This document shows, one piece after another, positions 33,475 through 42,468 of a DNA stretch of 64,000 bases. Made by a program: the position numbers and the translations under genes. The stretch is taken from assembly GCF_000428065.1 (NCBI RefSeq), contig NZ_ATZF01000004.1, positions 200,113-264,112 of the forward strand, read 5' to 3'. The notes beneath the pieces were generated by a model, which worked only from the letters and a program-made list of their open reading frames with translations, ran no database searches and had not been told where the DNA came from. The DNA comes from Shimazuella kribbensis DSM 45090. Its GTDB lineage: Bacteria > Bacillota > Bacilli > Thermoactinomycetales > Thermoactinomycetaceae. Within the stretch, counting starts at the first letter, position 1. Every line of letters begins with the position of its first letter.

Positions 33475-33939
33475 TTACAACGAGATTTTATTTAATTTCG
33501 ACTGGATGAAATAGATTTCTTCGTATACCGATTTGAAATAGCCAACATGAAACTTATCTTCATCTATTAAACCTTTGAATGAATGTGGGATCTTACAGTT
33601 CCAGTTTATATTGTTTACGCAATGTGGAAAGTAATTATTGTTTGGATTTGGTGTATGGATATATACTGCATCTGCTCCTGCATCTTCTAAATGAATACAA
33701 ATCCAAGATTGATAAGGTTTCTTTAATTTTTCCAATCTATATACTAGATCGTCGTAAAGAGCAATATGAGCTTTTATGTACTCTTTGTGTATATGTAAAC
33801 GATGATTACCTCTACCTTGGAAATCCAAATGGATATGCCAAAAATCAAACCAACTGTCTTCGTCTATTTTTAATTTAAAGTCAGATACATATCTCCGAAT
33901 ATTTCGAAAGTAGCGCTTTTTTCCCCGAAACTTTTTCAT
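33475..33939 (-). CDS. Hypothetical protein, 154 residues
   Basis: I do not recognise this soluble, basic protein. It is rich in His, Trp and Tyr (WFDFWHIHLDFQGRGNHRLH at about 31-50; IHTPNPNNNYFP near 95), with no signal peptide. The composition recalls immunity proteins of polymorphic toxin systems, but that is only a hint. The ATG at 33939 follows a modest GGGAGAA site. It is a lone minus-strand gene; island G, also minus, ends 130 bases upstream. Confidence 0.65.
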   Translation of the reverse strand: MKKFRGKKRYFRNIRRYVSDFKLKIDEDSWFDFWHIHLDFQGRGNHRLHIHKEYIKAHIALYDDLVYRLEKLKKPYQSWICIHLEDAGADAVYIHTPNPNNNYFPHCVNNINWNCKIPHSFKGLIDEDKFHVGYFKSVYEEIYFIQSKLNKISL

Positions 33940-34068
33940 ATTGTTCTCCCAGAAAAAAGAGATGTAATTAAAATAGTACTACTAGTGGTACATATTTTAC
34001 GATGGCTGAATCGTACATAAGTCGAAGTATAATGCTTTCTTCTATATGTACGATTCAACCGATAGACC

Positions 34069-34092
34069 AAAAAAGTTGGCAGTGAAGCCAAC
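34069..34092 (-). terminator. Terminator of island G gene
   Basis: On the minus strand AGTTGGC TTCACT GCCAACT is followed by six T, a perfect 7-bp stem. It lies just after the stop of the 41-residue gene. Confidence 0.88.
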
Positions 34093-34098
34093 TTCTGG

Positions 34099-34224
34099 TC
34101 AGTCACCGCCAGGGCGATCTCCACACCATTGGCAGAACCTCTTGCCATTGTTGTAGCCGTAGTTGTGGTTTCCAGCCATACACCTTGCGAAGATAGACGG
34201 AATGAAATACTTCAGCCACTCCAT
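34099..34224 (-). CDS. GC-rich 41-residue orphan protein with CxxC (island G)
   Basis: The ATG at 34224 follows AAGGAG by six bases. The product starts MEWLKYFIPSIFARCMAGNH, an amphipathic start, and ends with NNGKRFCQWCGDRPGGD, where Cys-x-x-Cys could bind a metal together with an upstream Cys or His. A perfect terminator follows 7 bases after the stop. Gene plus signals fit in about 170 bases of GC-richer DNA in an otherwise empty region upstream of the his operon. I do not know the family. The compact gene-terminator design matches the other islands. Confidence 0.7.
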   Translation of the reverse strand: MEWLKYFIPSIFARCMAGNHNYGYNNGKRFCQWCGDRPGGD

Positions 34225-34647
34225 GGGCTTCTCCTTTCGGGTCTCCTTTAATGTAACACAAAATAATGAATGAATAAACTGTTTATTCTGATTTTCATTC
34301 TATTCATCACATAACAAATCCTGAGGAAAACAAGAAAAGTAACTTAAGCAAGAAACTTTTCCATCTCGTACATCCTGTAAAGGAATCCATAGTAAAACAA
34401 GATAACTTCATAATTCACTTTAACGAAAATCTCCTAAGTCAACACATGTAAGAAACCTCCGATTTTGTACTTCATTCAATGAAAATAAAGTTGGTACAGG
34501 CACAGGGATCAAATTTACCTGATCATTACAGGAAATTCACAACAATGATGTATCTTTTCCGGCCCATTGTAGCCATAATTGTTGTATTATGTTACAATAA
34601 CTAACAAATACTTTATCACATTAGCATACTAAAGTGAGGTGTATGAG
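34225..34647. other. Long leader region upstream of hisZ
   Basis: AT-rich, no gene seen. It must carry the his operon promoter. I looked for a histidine T-box (GGTGGTACCACG-like core) and found none, so control of this operon is not by a T-box. A TTGTA/TACAA dyad lies near 34582-34597. Confidence 0.55.
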
Positions 34648-35769
34648 TTGAGTCCAGAAGCATTTGAGAAACCTATTGGGTTTCAAGATGTTACACCTAC
34701 TCTTGCTAGAAAGAAAAGAGAAATGGAATCTCGGTTATCAGAGGTATTTTCCAGTTGGGGTTATCAGGAAGTGATGACACCAGCGTTAGAATATGCAGAA
34801 ACAGTTGGCCGAGCTAGTGCTATATCAGAAGATAAGATGTTTCGTCTTATCGGTCAGGAACGAGCAATGTTAGTACTGCGTCCAGATCAGACAGCGCCAA
34901 TCGCTAGAATGGTAAATTCTCTTCTTCAACATGAGAAATTGCCATTGCGTCTTTTTTATCATGCAAGTGTGTTTCGTACGCAAGAACAAGCAGCAGGCCG
35001 ACGAGCGGAGCTATATCAATCAGGTGTGGAACTTATTGGTGAGGCTAGTGTGAAAGCAGATGCAGAACTAGTTGCCTTAGCGATCTCTGCTCTACAAACT
35101 TGCCAAACTTCTTCCTTTCGGCTAGTACTTGGTCATGTAGCGTTACTCTCTGCATTGCTAACTGCCGTCTGTCCTCCTGAGGATCAACGTTCGCAATTGA
35201 TTGGTTATTTAAATCATCGTGATTATGTTGGGTTTGAAGCATTGCTACATCAATTAGAGGATAAAAAAGGGGTATCCGACTTGTTGCGATTATGCAGAGG
35301 TCTGGACAAAAAAGAATACCTTGAGCCTCTTTTATCTCATTCTTCGGACCAAGTGGTAGAAGCTGCCAAACAGCTCACACGCATCTGGGAAATTCTTGAG
35401 GATTATGGTTATGAATCTTATCTTACCGTAGATATTCGTCTGCTTGGAAAGTTGGATTATTATACAGGAATGTACTTTGAAGGATTTGCCGAAGGTGTCG
35501 GTTTTGCTATTTTAAGTGGTGGTCGATATGATCAATTGTATGGTCAATTTGGCAGATCGTTGCCTGCAACGGGTTTTGCCTTTCGGATGAATAATCTTTT
35601 AGAGACAAGTAATATTGATATGGAAGCAACCAAGCAGACGATTCTCTATTATCCAGTATTCCTTCGAAAAGCTGCTATTACGAAAGCGAAGGAACTAAGA
35701 GAATCTGGTTATGCCGTTATTTTACAAATAGATGATACAATATCAGAAGTCGTTTGGAGGGAGTCGTGA
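34648..35769 (+). CDS. hisZ: ATP phosphoribosyltransferase regulatory subunit
   Basis: HisZ is a catalytically dead histidyl-tRNA synthetase homologue that joins the short HisG to form the active octamer for step 1 of histidine synthesis. The synthetase fold shows in KPIGFQDVTPTLARKKREME, LRPDQTAPIARMV (about 75-90) and LGKLDYYTGMYFEGFAEGVG (about 270-290). It lacks the C-terminal anticodon domain, as expected at 373 residues. The TTG at 34648 fits a GTGAGG site 9 bases upstream; a GTG at 34639 would touch that site. It is the first gene of an eight-gene operon; hisG begins on the next base after its stop. Confidence 0.95.
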   Translation: MSPEAFEKPIGFQDVTPTLARKKREMESRLSEVFSSWGYQEVMTPALEYAETVGRASAISEDKMFRLIGQERAMLVLRPDQTAPIARMVNSLLQHEKLPLRLFYHASVFRTQEQAAGRRAELYQSGVELIGEASVKADAELVALAISALQTCQTSSFRLVLGHVALLSALLTAVCPPEDQRSQLIGYLNHRDYVGFEALLHQLEDKKGVSDLLRLCRGLDKKEYLEPLLSHSSDQVVEAAKQLTRIWEILEDYGYESYLTVDIRLLGKLDYYTGMYFEGFAEGVGFAILSGGRYDQLYGQFGRSLPATGFAFRMNNLLETSNIDMEATKQTILYYPVFLRKAAITKAKELRESGYAVILQIDDTISEVVWRES

Positions 35770-36408
35770 GTGGATCTTTTGACGATTGCCATGCCCAAGG
35801 GGAGAATATATGAAGAAGCACTCGAAATCTTAGCAGAAGCAGGGATTCCAGTGCCGGATGACTTAACAAAAGAAACCCGCAAGCTGATCCTTACGGCGCC
35901 TGTTGCCCAGCTTGCTTTCTTTTTAGCTAAACCCATGGATGTTGCTACTTATGTGGAGTACGGAGTCGCAGATCTTGGGATAGTGGGAAAAGATGTTTTA
36001 TTAGAAGAATCGAGAAATGTGTATGAATTATTGGACTTGCAGATCAGTCCATGTCGCGTCTCCGTGGCTGGATTGCCAAATAAAGCGAAGGTAAATGGGC
36101 GGATCGCTACCAAATATCCATCTATTGCCGAAAAATATTTTCGTAGTATCGGAGAACAGGTGGAAGTCGTTAAATTAAATGGTTCCATTGAGTTGGCTCC
36201 TTTGATTGGATTGGCAGATCGCATTGTTGACATTGTTTCTACTGGTCAGACGTTGCGAGAGAATGGTTTGGTTGAGTTGGAAACAATAACGACTGTAACT
36301 TCGAGACTGATCGCCAATCGGGCAAGTTATCAACTAAAATATAAACGGGTTTCTTCCTTTTTCGATCAACTAAAAAAGCATATTGAACGGAGGGGAAATC
36401 GTGATTAA
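35770..36408 (+). CDS. hisG: ATP phosphoribosyltransferase catalytic subunit (short form)
   Basis: HisG joins ATP and PRPP, the committed step of histidine synthesis. The 212-residue length marks the short form that needs HisZ, which is encoded just upstream. Motifs include [20 protein letters not shown] at the start, [14 protein letters not shown] (about 66-79) and [20 protein letters not shown] (about 147-166), the PRPP-binding region. The GTG at 35770 lies 8 bases after GGAGGGAG and directly after the hisZ stop. hisD begins 8 bases before its end. The PRPP synthetase gene of the same window could supply substrate. Confidence 0.97.
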   Translation: MDLLTIAMPKGRIYEEALEILAEAGIPVPDDLTKETRKLILTAPVAQLAFFLAKPMDVATYVEYGVADLGIVGKDVLLEESRNVYELLDLQISPCRVSVAGLPNKAKVNGRIATKYPSIAEKYFRSIGEQVEVVKLNGSIELAPLIGLADRIVDIVSTGQTLRENGLVELETITTVTSRLIANRASYQLKYKRVSSFFDQLKKHIERRGNRD

Positions 36409-37672
36409 AATCGTACCATCCAATCAGTGGCAACCTCGGGTGAATGGTACACAGGACAATAAAGAAATCCTTCCTATTGTCCAAAAAATCATCGCAGAGG
36501 TATGTGAAAAGCAAGATGCTGCATTGTTTGCTTATACCAAAGAGTTGGATGGAGCAGTGCTCACCTCCCTTTTGGTTGCTGAGGATGAAAAACAATCAGC
36601 AATGAATCAAGTGGAATCTTCTTTTTTAGAGGCACTTCAAACTGCGGCTGAGCGTATTCGTCTTTTTCATGAGAAGGAGAGAGGTACTTCTTGGTGGAAC
36701 ATGGAAAAGGATGGTTCTATCCTAGGACAACTTGTACGGCCGATGGACCGTGTAGGGATTTATGTCCCTGGTGGCCGGGCCGCCTACCCCTCTTCTGTAT
36801 TGATGAATGCAATTCCAGCAATAGTAGCAGGTGTGGAAGATATCGTTATGGTTACACCACCGGATAAAAACGGACAAATTCCAGCATCTACTTTGGTAGC
36901 CGCACAAGTTGCAGGTATTGAAAGAATATATAAAGTCGGCGGCGCACAAGCAATAGCAGCTCTCGCTTATGGAACAGAGAGTATCCAAAGAGTAGATAAA
37001 ATTGTAGGACCTGGTAATCAATATGTTGCGACTGCAAAGCAACTTGTATATGGTCAAGTAGATATTGATAGTTTTGCGGGTCCAAGTGAAGTAGTGATTA
37101 TTGCGGATGAACATGCAAATCCAGCTTTTGTAGCTGCTGATCTACTCGCCCAAGCAGAACACGATCCAGAAGCCGCAGCTGTTCTTCTTACTTCGTCAGA
37201 AAAATTGGCAAAAGAAGTAGCAGAACAAGTCGAGAAGCAAACAACCAAACTGGAACGTGTGAAGATAATAGAAGAATCTTTGCATAAACATGGTGCGATT
37301 GTGTTGACACAAGATATGGACGAAGCGGTGACTTTATCCAATCTAGTAGCACCAGAACATTTAGAATTGATGGTAGGTAATCCTTGGGAACTACTTCCCA
37401 AAGTGCTGCATGCCGGGGCTGTTTTTTTGGGGCCTATGAGTCCAGAGACAGTAGGGGATTACATTGCAGGGCCAAGTCATGTTCTACCGACCAGTGGTAC
37501 TGCTCGTTTCTCTTCTGCGTTGAGTGTGGATACCTTTATAAAAAAAACAAGCCTCATATCATATAGCAAAGAGGCTTTAAAACGCGATGCAAAACAAGTC
37601 ATTACACTGGCAGAGCAAGAAGGATTGGAAGCACACGCGGCTTCGATACGCATCCGGATGGAGGAAGATTGA
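36401..37672 (+). CDS. hisD: Histidinol dehydrogenase
   Basis: HisD carries out the last two oxidations, histidinol to histidine, with NAD and a bound zinc ion. The 423-residue protein shows [20 protein letters not shown] (about 112-131), [32 protein letters not shown] and the zinc/catalytic segments [20 protein letters not shown] and APEHLELM with [13 protein letters not shown]. The GTG at 36401 follows GGAGGGG and overlaps hisG by 8 bases, indicating coupling. Its TGA overlaps the hisB ATG by one base. Confidence 0.97.
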   Translation: MIKIVPSNQWQPRVNGTQDNKEILPIVQKIIAEVCEKQDAALFAYTKELDGAVLTSLLVAEDEKQSAMNQVESSFLEALQTAAERIRLFHEKERGTSWWNMEKDGSILGQLVRPMDRVGIYVPGGRAAYPSSVLMNAIPAIVAGVEDIVMVTPPDKNGQIPASTLVAAQVAGIERIYKVGGAQAIAALAYGTESIQRVDKIVGPGNQYVATAKQLVYGQVDIDSFAGPSEVVIIADEHANPAFVAADLLAQAEHDPEAAAVLLTSSEKLAKEVAEQVEKQTTKLERVKIIEESLHKHGAIVLTQDMDEAVTLSNLVAPEHLELMVGNPWELLPKVLHAGAVFLGPMSPETVGDYIAGPSHVLPTSGTARFSSALSVDTFIKKTSLISYSKEALKRDAKQVITLAEQEGLEAHAASIRIRMEED

Positions 37673-38262
37673 TGAATAGAAGAGGTCATGTGGATCGATC
37701 TACGAAAGAGACGCAGGTTGATGTAGACCTATCTTTGGATGGGGAAGGAAAAGCAAATTTACATACTGGGGTTCCTTTCTTAGAACATATGCTAGATTTA
37801 TTTGCCAAACATGGTCAATTTGATTTGGCGATTCGCTCGATTGGTGATAATCATATCGATGACCACCACACAGTGGAAGATACAGCGATTTGTATTGGTC
37901 GAGCCATTGATGTTGCGTTAGGGGACCGGGTAGGGATCAAAAGATATGGAAATGCATTTGTACCCATGGATGAATCTTTAGGTCAAGTTGTGATCGATTT
38001 ATCAGGTCGATCGCATTTGGAGTTTCGTGCGGATTTCCCAAGTACTCGAGTAGGGGCATTTGATACCGAACTCGTACATGAGTTTTTCTGGAAACTTGCA
38101 TTAGAAGGCAGGATGAACCTTCATGTCATTTTGCATTATGGGAGAAATACGCATCATATGATTGAATCGCTGTTTAAAGCCTTGGGACGTGCTTTGCATG
38201 AGGCCACTAGTATTGATCCCAATATTAAAGGAGTTCCTTCCTCAAAGGGGGTACTAGGGTGA
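37672..38262 (+). CDS. hisB: Imidazoleglycerol-phosphate dehydratase
   Basis: HisB removes water from imidazoleglycerol phosphate, with two manganese ions per site. The 196-residue monofunctional form is normal for Firmicutes. The metal-binding motifs DDHHTVEDTAI (about 63-73) and HHMIESLFKALGRAL (about 160-174) are intact. The ATG at 37672 overlaps the hisD stop (TGATG) and follows GAGGAAG. hisH starts with a four-base GTGA overlap at its end. Confidence 0.97.
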   Translation: MNRRGHVDRSTKETQVDVDLSLDGEGKANLHTGVPFLEHMLDLFAKHGQFDLAIRSIGDNHIDDHHTVEDTAICIGRAIDVALGDRVGIKRYGNAFVPMDESLGQVVIDLSGRSHLEFRADFPSTRVGAFDTELVHEFFWKLALEGRMNLHVILHYGRNTHHMIESLFKALGRALHEATSIDPNIKGVPSSKGVLG

Positions 38263-38861
38263 TAGCAATAATCGATTATGGAATGGGTAATTTGTATAGT
38301 CTGAGCCAAGCTTTGCAGCGATTGGATCATGAGTATGTCATTACTGATGATGTAGAAACGATCCAAAAGGCTGATAAGATGATCCTTCCTGGTGTTGGAG
38401 CTTTTGGTGATGCAATGAGAGAGTTAAACCAAAGAGGCTTGACGAAAATAATTTTCGAAGAAGCCATAGCAGGTAAACCTTTGCTGGGGATTTGCCTCGG
38501 TATGCAGTTGCTTTTTACAGGAAGCGATGAACATGGGTACTACAGTGGGTTAAACTTGTTGGCAGGGCATGTGAAAGAGATCAAAGTAGATCTTCCTGTT
38601 CCGCATATGGGTTGGAATTGGCTTTCATTCCGTCATCCGCATCCTCTATTTCGAAGTTTAGAGGAAGGTCATGTTTATTTTGTTCATTCCTATCATGTCC
38701 AAGCTTCCAACACAGAAGATGTGATTGCTACGACAGATTACAGTCAAGATTTTACTGCGATTGTTGCTCGCAAAAATATTATTGGAATGCAGTTTCATCC
38801 AGAGAAAAGTGGACCTCTCGGCATGCAGCTTCTTCATCAATTTGCAGAGGGGAGAATATAA
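38259..38861 (+). CDS. hisH: Imidazole glycerol phosphate synthase glutaminase subunit
   Basis: HisH frees ammonia from glutamine and passes it to HisF. It is a class I glutamine amidotransferase of 200 residues: AIIDYGMGNLYSLSQAL at the start, the nucleophile Cys in LLGICLGMQLLF (about 79), and the His/Glu pair in MQFHPEKSG (about 180). The GTG at 38259 overlaps the hisB stop by four bases. hisA begins one base after its stop. A different-frame extension of hisA across the end of this gene is a shadow. Confidence 0.97.
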   Translation: MIAIIDYGMGNLYSLSQALQRLDHEYVITDDVETIQKADKMILPGVGAFGDAMRELNQRGLTKIIFEEAIAGKPLLGICLGMQLLFTGSDEHGYYSGLNLLAGHVKEIKVDLPVPHMGWNWLSFRHPHPLFRSLEEGHVYFVHSYHVQASNTEDVIATTDYSQDFTAIVARKNIIGMQFHPEKSGPLGMQLLHQFAEGRI

Positions 38862-38862
38862 A

Positions 38863-39594
38863 ATGGGATTTACCATTTATCCTGCGATCGATATTCGTGG
38901 CGGAAAATGTGTCCGTTTGATCCAAGGAGATTATAACCAAGAGACGATTTTTCATGATTCACCACTGGAAATGGCAAAACAATGGGTATCAGATGGAGCG
39001 TCATGGCTGCATTTGGTAGACTTAGATGGTGCTCGCTCAGGAGAACTCATCAATAGTCAAGTGATTGCATCCATCGCCAAGGAGTCTGGAATACCGATTC
39101 AAGTTGGTGGTGGTGTACGGGATTTAGAGCGTTTGGAATACCTATTGTCTATTGGAGTTTCACGAGTGATCATCGGTTCAGCAGCAATAGATGATCCCGC
39201 TTTTGTAAAAGAAGCATTGAGAAAGTATGCTAATCAAATTGCGATCGGTTTGGATGCTAGAGATGGCTTTGTTGCAACACACGGCTGGCTTAATCAAGCA
39301 AATGTTACAGCAGTTGACTTGGCAAAGCAGATGGCAGACTTTGGAGCTACCACGTTTATTGTAACGGATATTGCAAAAGATGGTTTGCTTTCTGGAGTAA
39401 ACGCAGAGATAGCAGTAGAGATTGCACAGTCTTCGGGTGGACAAGTAATTGCATCAGGTGGAGTGGCAACGACAGAAGATATCGTACAATTGAAAACACT
39501 GGAATCCAGAGGGGTTACAGGTGTGATCGTAGGAAAAGCATTGTATACAGGTGCAGTAAAACTTACCGATGCTCTAGAGGAGGCCAACCGATGA
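38863..39594 (+). CDS. hisA: ProFAR isomerase (HisA)
   Basis: HisA isomerises the aminoaldose ProFAR to the aminoketose PRFAR; it is a half-barrel-derived TIM barrel of 243 residues. The two catalytic Asp sites are visible in [15 protein letters not shown] (Asp8) and [13 protein letters not shown] (about 129-141). The phosphate loops GGGVRD and [12 protein letters not shown] are present. The ATG at 38863 (GGGGAG upstream) gives the family N-terminus; a longer open frame reaching back into hisH is ignored. Its stop overlaps hisF by four bases. Confidence 0.97.
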   Translation: MGFTIYPAIDIRGGKCVRLIQGDYNQETIFHDSPLEMAKQWVSDGASWLHLVDLDGARSGELINSQVIASIAKESGIPIQVGGGVRDLERLEYLLSIGVSRVIIGSAAIDDPAFVKEALRKYANQIAIGLDARDGFVATHGWLNQANVTAVDLAKQMADFGATTFIVTDIAKDGLLSGVNAEIAVEIAQSSGGQVIASGGVATTEDIVQLKTLESRGVTGVIVGKALYTGAVKLTDALEEANR

Positions 39595-40364
39595 TTACCA
39601 AACGTATTATTCCCTGTTTGGATGTGAAAGATGGCCGAGTTGTAAAAGGCGTTTCCTTTGTTGGTTTACGAGATGCTGGAGATCCGGTTGAACTAGCATC
39701 CCTTTATGATCAAACAGGAGCAGATGAGCTTGTATTTTTAGATATATCTGCTTCCCATGAAGGAAGAGAAACGATGATTGATGTGGTAAGACAGGCCGCT
39801 AGTAAGCTGACTATTCCGTTCACAGTTGGTGGTGGAATTCGAAGTGTGGAGGATATGACGCGAACACTGCGTGCGGGGGCAGATAAAGTTTCGCTCAATA
39901 CTGCTGCTGTTCTCAGTCCAGAGCTTATTTCAGAAGGAGCTCGTCGATTTGGCAACCAGTGTATTGTTGTTGCAATCGATGCGAAGTATGACCAAGAATT
40001 AGATGACTGGATTGTGTATACCCATGGAGGAAGAGAACATACGAAGTGGAGTGTACTTGATTGGGCCCGTCATGTGGTCGAGCTTGGTGCAGGTGAAATA
40101 CTGCTGACGAGTATGGATCAAGATGGACAAAAGAATGGATTTGATCTTGATTTGGTTCGTGCAGTATCAGAAGCTGTAACTGTACCTGTTATCGCTTCTG
40201 GTGGTGCTGGAAATGCACAGGATTTCGTCGAAGTTTTCACCCGGACGAAGGCATCAGCTGCACTAGCTGCTTCTATTTTTCACTATGAAGAAGTGAGCAT
40301 CATGGAAGTAAAAGCATTACTGCGTGATAGAGGAGAAGAAGTAAGATGGATACCATCGAGATAA
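39591..40364 (+). CDS. hisF: Imidazole glycerol phosphate synthase cyclase subunit
   Basis: HisF uses the ammonia tunnelled from HisH to convert PRFAR to imidazoleglycerol phosphate and AICAR. The 257-residue TIM barrel has [19 protein letters not shown] (catalytic Asp11) and [11 protein letters not shown] (Asp about 130), with phosphate loops [11 protein letters not shown] and [13 protein letters not shown]. The ATG at 39591 overlaps the hisA stop (ATGA) and follows GAGGAGG. hisIE starts 19 bases before its end. Confidence 0.97.
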   Translation: MITKRIIPCLDVKDGRVVKGVSFVGLRDAGDPVELASLYDQTGADELVFLDISASHEGRETMIDVVRQAASKLTIPFTVGGGIRSVEDMTRTLRAGADKVSLNTAAVLSPELISEGARRFGNQCIVVAIDAKYDQELDDWIVYTHGGREHTKWSVLDWARHVVELGAGEILLTSMDQDGQKNGFDLDLVRAVSEAVTVPVIASGGAGNAQDFVEVFTRTKASAALAASIFHYEEVSIMEVKALLRDRGEEVRWIPSR

Positions 40365-40969
40365 AATGGGACAAAGAGGGACTTGTACCTGTTATCATTC
40401 AACATGCTGAAAATAAGCAAGTATTAACTCTTGCTTATATGAATAAAGAAGCATATCAAAAAACCCTCGAATCGAAACAGACTTGGCTATTCAGCCGATC
40501 TCGACAAGAGTTATGGCACAAAGGAGCAACTTCAGGTAATACACAAGAAGTGGTAAATATATATTATGATTGTGACCAAGATGCGATTTTGTTAAGTGTA
40601 ATCCCACACGGCCCTGCATGCCACACGGGAAGTGAGAGTTGTTTTAGAGAAGTGGAGGAATTGCAAGTGTCCCAAAGTAAAGTGTTAGCAGACTTAGAAA
40701 AATTAATTGCCGATCGTCATCAGAAGTTACCAGAAGGTTCTTATACTACCTATCTTTTTACCAAAGGAGTAGATAAGATTGGCAAAAAAATAGGAGAAGA
40801 AGCAGCAGAGGTGATAATTGCCGCAAAAAATAATTCCAAAGAAGAGTTGCGATACGAAGCGGCTGATCTCTTCTATCACTTAATGGTTTTGTTACAAAAT
40901 CAAGGAATACCAATGGATGAAATTTATGAGGAATTAGCAAGTAGATATATTGGTAGAACAAGCGAATAA
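40346..40969 (+). CDS. hisIE: Bifunctional PR-AMP cyclohydrolase/PR-ATP pyrophosphatase
   Basis: Two fused domains perform steps 2 and 3 of histidine synthesis. The HisI part (residues 1-112) shows [20 protein letters not shown] and the zinc-binding [11 protein letters not shown] with GPACHTG. The HisE part (about 118-207) shows [20 protein letters not shown] with EVIIAAKN and [14 protein letters not shown]. The ATG at 40346 lies inside the end of hisF and after GAGGAGAAG. It is the last gene of the operon. hisC and a histidinol phosphatase are not in the window, as is common in Bacillales. Confidence 0.97.
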   Translation: MDTIEIKWDKEGLVPVIIQHAENKQVLTLAYMNKEAYQKTLESKQTWLFSRSRQELWHKGATSGNTQEVVNIYYDCDQDAILLSVIPHGPACHTGSESCFREVEELQVSQSKVLADLEKLIADRHQKLPEGSYTTYLFTKGVDKIGKKIGEEAAEVIIAAKNNSKEELRYEAADLFYHLMVLLQNQGIPMDEIYEELASRYIGRTSE

Positions 40970-40978
40970 AAACGATTA

Positions 40979-41016
40979 AGCTCTGCTCTCCTTTTTTGAG
41001 GAGCAGGGCTTTTATT
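40979..41016 (+). terminator. Terminator of the his operon
   Basis: AGCTCTGCTC with CC pairs with GAGGAGCAGGGCT around a T-rich loop, followed by TTTTATTT. It starts 10 bases after the hisIE stop. Confidence 0.85.
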
Positions 41017-41107
41017 TCACACTTATGTCTTTTATAGGCAAACATTAAATGAAAGTTGCTTATTTTTTGATATAATACTATTAATCTCCTACAACGGAAG
41101 GAGTTCC

Positions 41108-41405
41108 ATGCCATCCACAACATCATACGAAGCATTCTGCGAACAGGTAGGACTCAATCCTGACATTTCTTGGTATCGTAGTCTTTACCAAGGAATCGCA
41201 GATCACGTACCCCCGTTGCTCGAAAATCCGAATTACGAGACGATGCGTAAAAGGGGTACATGCCGCACTTTCGATCTCGCGACAGGGGAGTGCAGGTTCG
41301 TGTACGTTGTACGACTTGGCTCAGTATTTCCAATGGATTAAGATCAAGAGGGAACAGCCAAGTAAGCAAACATGGAGGGCTTTTTGGAGAACTTGGCGTG
41401 AGTAA
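41108..41405 (+). pseudogene. Frameshifted GC-rich orphan gene (island H)
   Basis: GGAAGGAG precedes the ATG at 41108, which opens MPSTTSYEAFCEQVGLNPDI and runs in sense to about GECRFVYV. One extra base near 41300-41310 then shifts the frame. Reading on from TAC at 41310 gives YDLAQYFQWIKIKREQPSKQ, then TWRAFWRTWRE and a stop at 41403-41405. Corrected, the product is about 98 residues; uncorrected it ends at 41341. I do not recognise it. A TATAAT box lies at 41071-41076 and a GC-rich terminator near 41509, so the unit carries its own signals. Confidence 0.7.
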
Positions 41406-41536
41406 CGCCATGGGGTAGCTGCTGGTAAAAATGCTTATCAGCAGCATCGTCTGGGTTGCGATTATCGCTGCCCAGACTCCCGTAATCAGGTTAAGATGAT
41501 ATAGATGGAGCCGTCCGCTAGCGGACGGCTCTTTTT
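41406..41536 (+). terminator. Hairpins and terminator closing island H
   Basis: AGCCGTCCG CTAG CGGACGGCT CTTTTT (41509-41535) is a perfect 9-bp terminator. Before it lie two more stems (GCTGCTGG...TCAGCAGC and GTCTGGG...CCCAGAC). A possible 22-residue frame MLISSIVWVAIIAAQTPVIR lies between them without a clear ribosome site. Confidence 0.8.
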
Positions 41537-41547
41537 GGTTGTTAGTA

Positions 41548-41886
41548 CTATTGTTTCCATAAAATGGTAAGAATCAAGCTTATATAAGTAATAATCAAAA
41601 AACCGATTGCGGACAATGTTTTGCCTGTCTGATAAAGCACATAGGCAACGAAGAGAAAGAGCACAAATTTTATGGAATAAGCGAGTACTGGATTTAGTGG
41701 AATATTCGCTTTTGGAGCTAGGAACATCCCCCAAAAAATTGCAAAGAGGAGTGGACTTCCAATGCCTAACATGATTTTTATCGTGATTTGGTTCCCTGTT
41801 TTGAATCCCCAATAGCCCAAAATGAATAGTGCGGCTATTTCTATTAGAAATTGGAGCAAAAGATTGGCGTTCTTGATGATTATCAT
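41548..41886 (-). CDS. YrdB family (DUF2568) membrane protein
   Basis: This 112-residue protein has four closely packed membrane helices (about 5-25, 33-52, 64-84 and 90-110). It has the YrdB-type start NLLLQFLIEIAALFILGYWG and the WGMFLAPKA loop typical of DUF2568. Function is unknown. It is 18 bases after a TetR-family gene on the same strand and is probably the last gene of the MBL-TetR-YrdB unit. GGGGCTGATCACC precedes the ATG, so the ribosome site is weak. Island H lies directly downstream, convergent. Confidence 0.85.
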   Translation of the reverse strand: MIIIKNANLLLQFLIEIAALFILGYWGFKTGNQITIKIMLGIGSPLLFAIFWGMFLAPKANIPLNPVLAYSIKFVLFLFVAYVLYQTGKTLSAIGFLIITYISLILTILWKQ

Positions 41887-41904
41887 GGTGATCAGCCCCT
41901 TTGG

Positions 41905-42468
41905 TTATGTTTCTTGTTTTATTCCTTTACATAAAATTTGTATGGTATAAAGCAGACTTTCTTCTACCTTAAAATTCATTTGAAACCCATCAGCCCGTTG
42001 AAGAGAAGCAAAGCCATGAACAATGCTTCGTAGCCCTCTCACTAAATGTAGAGCGTTCTCTTCTTCAAGCGAAAAGGTAGCAAGTAATTGAATCAAAAGA
42101 TCAATCATATTTTTACTCGTTTCTTTTACTACTTTATCTGGTGTGTTCATAGGTTGAATGGTTGCTTCATATAAACCTGGATGATCATTCGCAAAGAGGA
42201 GATACTGCTTAGAAAAATGTAATAGAGCATCTTCACCGGATTTTCCAGCTACGGAACGTAGTAGTGTTTCTTCTAGTCTTTGCATACCTTCTCTTGCGAT
42301 TTGCGTGCGAATTTCCATAAGACTTTTAAAGTGATTGTAGAGTGAAGGAGGTCGGACACCTAAGTTTTTGGCTAGGGATGCAATAGAAACTTGTTCTATC
42401 CCATGCTCGTTTGCAATTGCAATTGCTGCTTGAATAATTTTTGTTTTATCTAAACCAACTCGAGGCAT
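41905..42468 (-). CDS. TetR/AcrR-family transcriptional regulator
   Basis: This 187-residue regulator has the TetR DNA-binding start MPRVGLDKTKIIQAAIAIAN with SIASLAKNLGVRPPSLYNHF (about residues 27-46). A TetR_C-type ligand domain follows. The ATG at 42468 overlaps the stop of the MBL-fold gene (TAATG) and follows AAGGAG by 8 bases; an upstream start adds six unsupported residues. It is cotranscribed with the MBL-fold hydrolase and the YrdB protein. It probably autorepresses through the ATTAGT/ACTAAT dyad near 43.23 kb. Confidence 0.92.
   Translation of the reverse strand: MPRVGLDKTKIIQAAIAIANEHGIEQVSIASLAKNLGVRPPSLYNHFKSLMEIRTQIAREGMQRLEETLLRSVAGKSGEDALLHFSKQYLLFANDHPGLYEATIQPMNTPDKVVKETSKNMIDLLIQLLATFSLEEENALHLVRGLRSIVHGFASLQRADGFQMNFKVEESLLYTIQILCKGIKQET

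Noticed and set aside
34225-34647. Histidine T-box or other riboswitch before hisZ
   Set aside because: No T-box core sequence or convincing antiterminator/terminator pair was found.
1600-41540. Integron-like cassettes with attC sites
   Set aside because: The single-gene cassette look invited this, but I could not find consistent GTTRRRY/RYYYAAC pairs at the 3' ends, the orientations are mixed, the units are dispersed, and no integrase is in the window.
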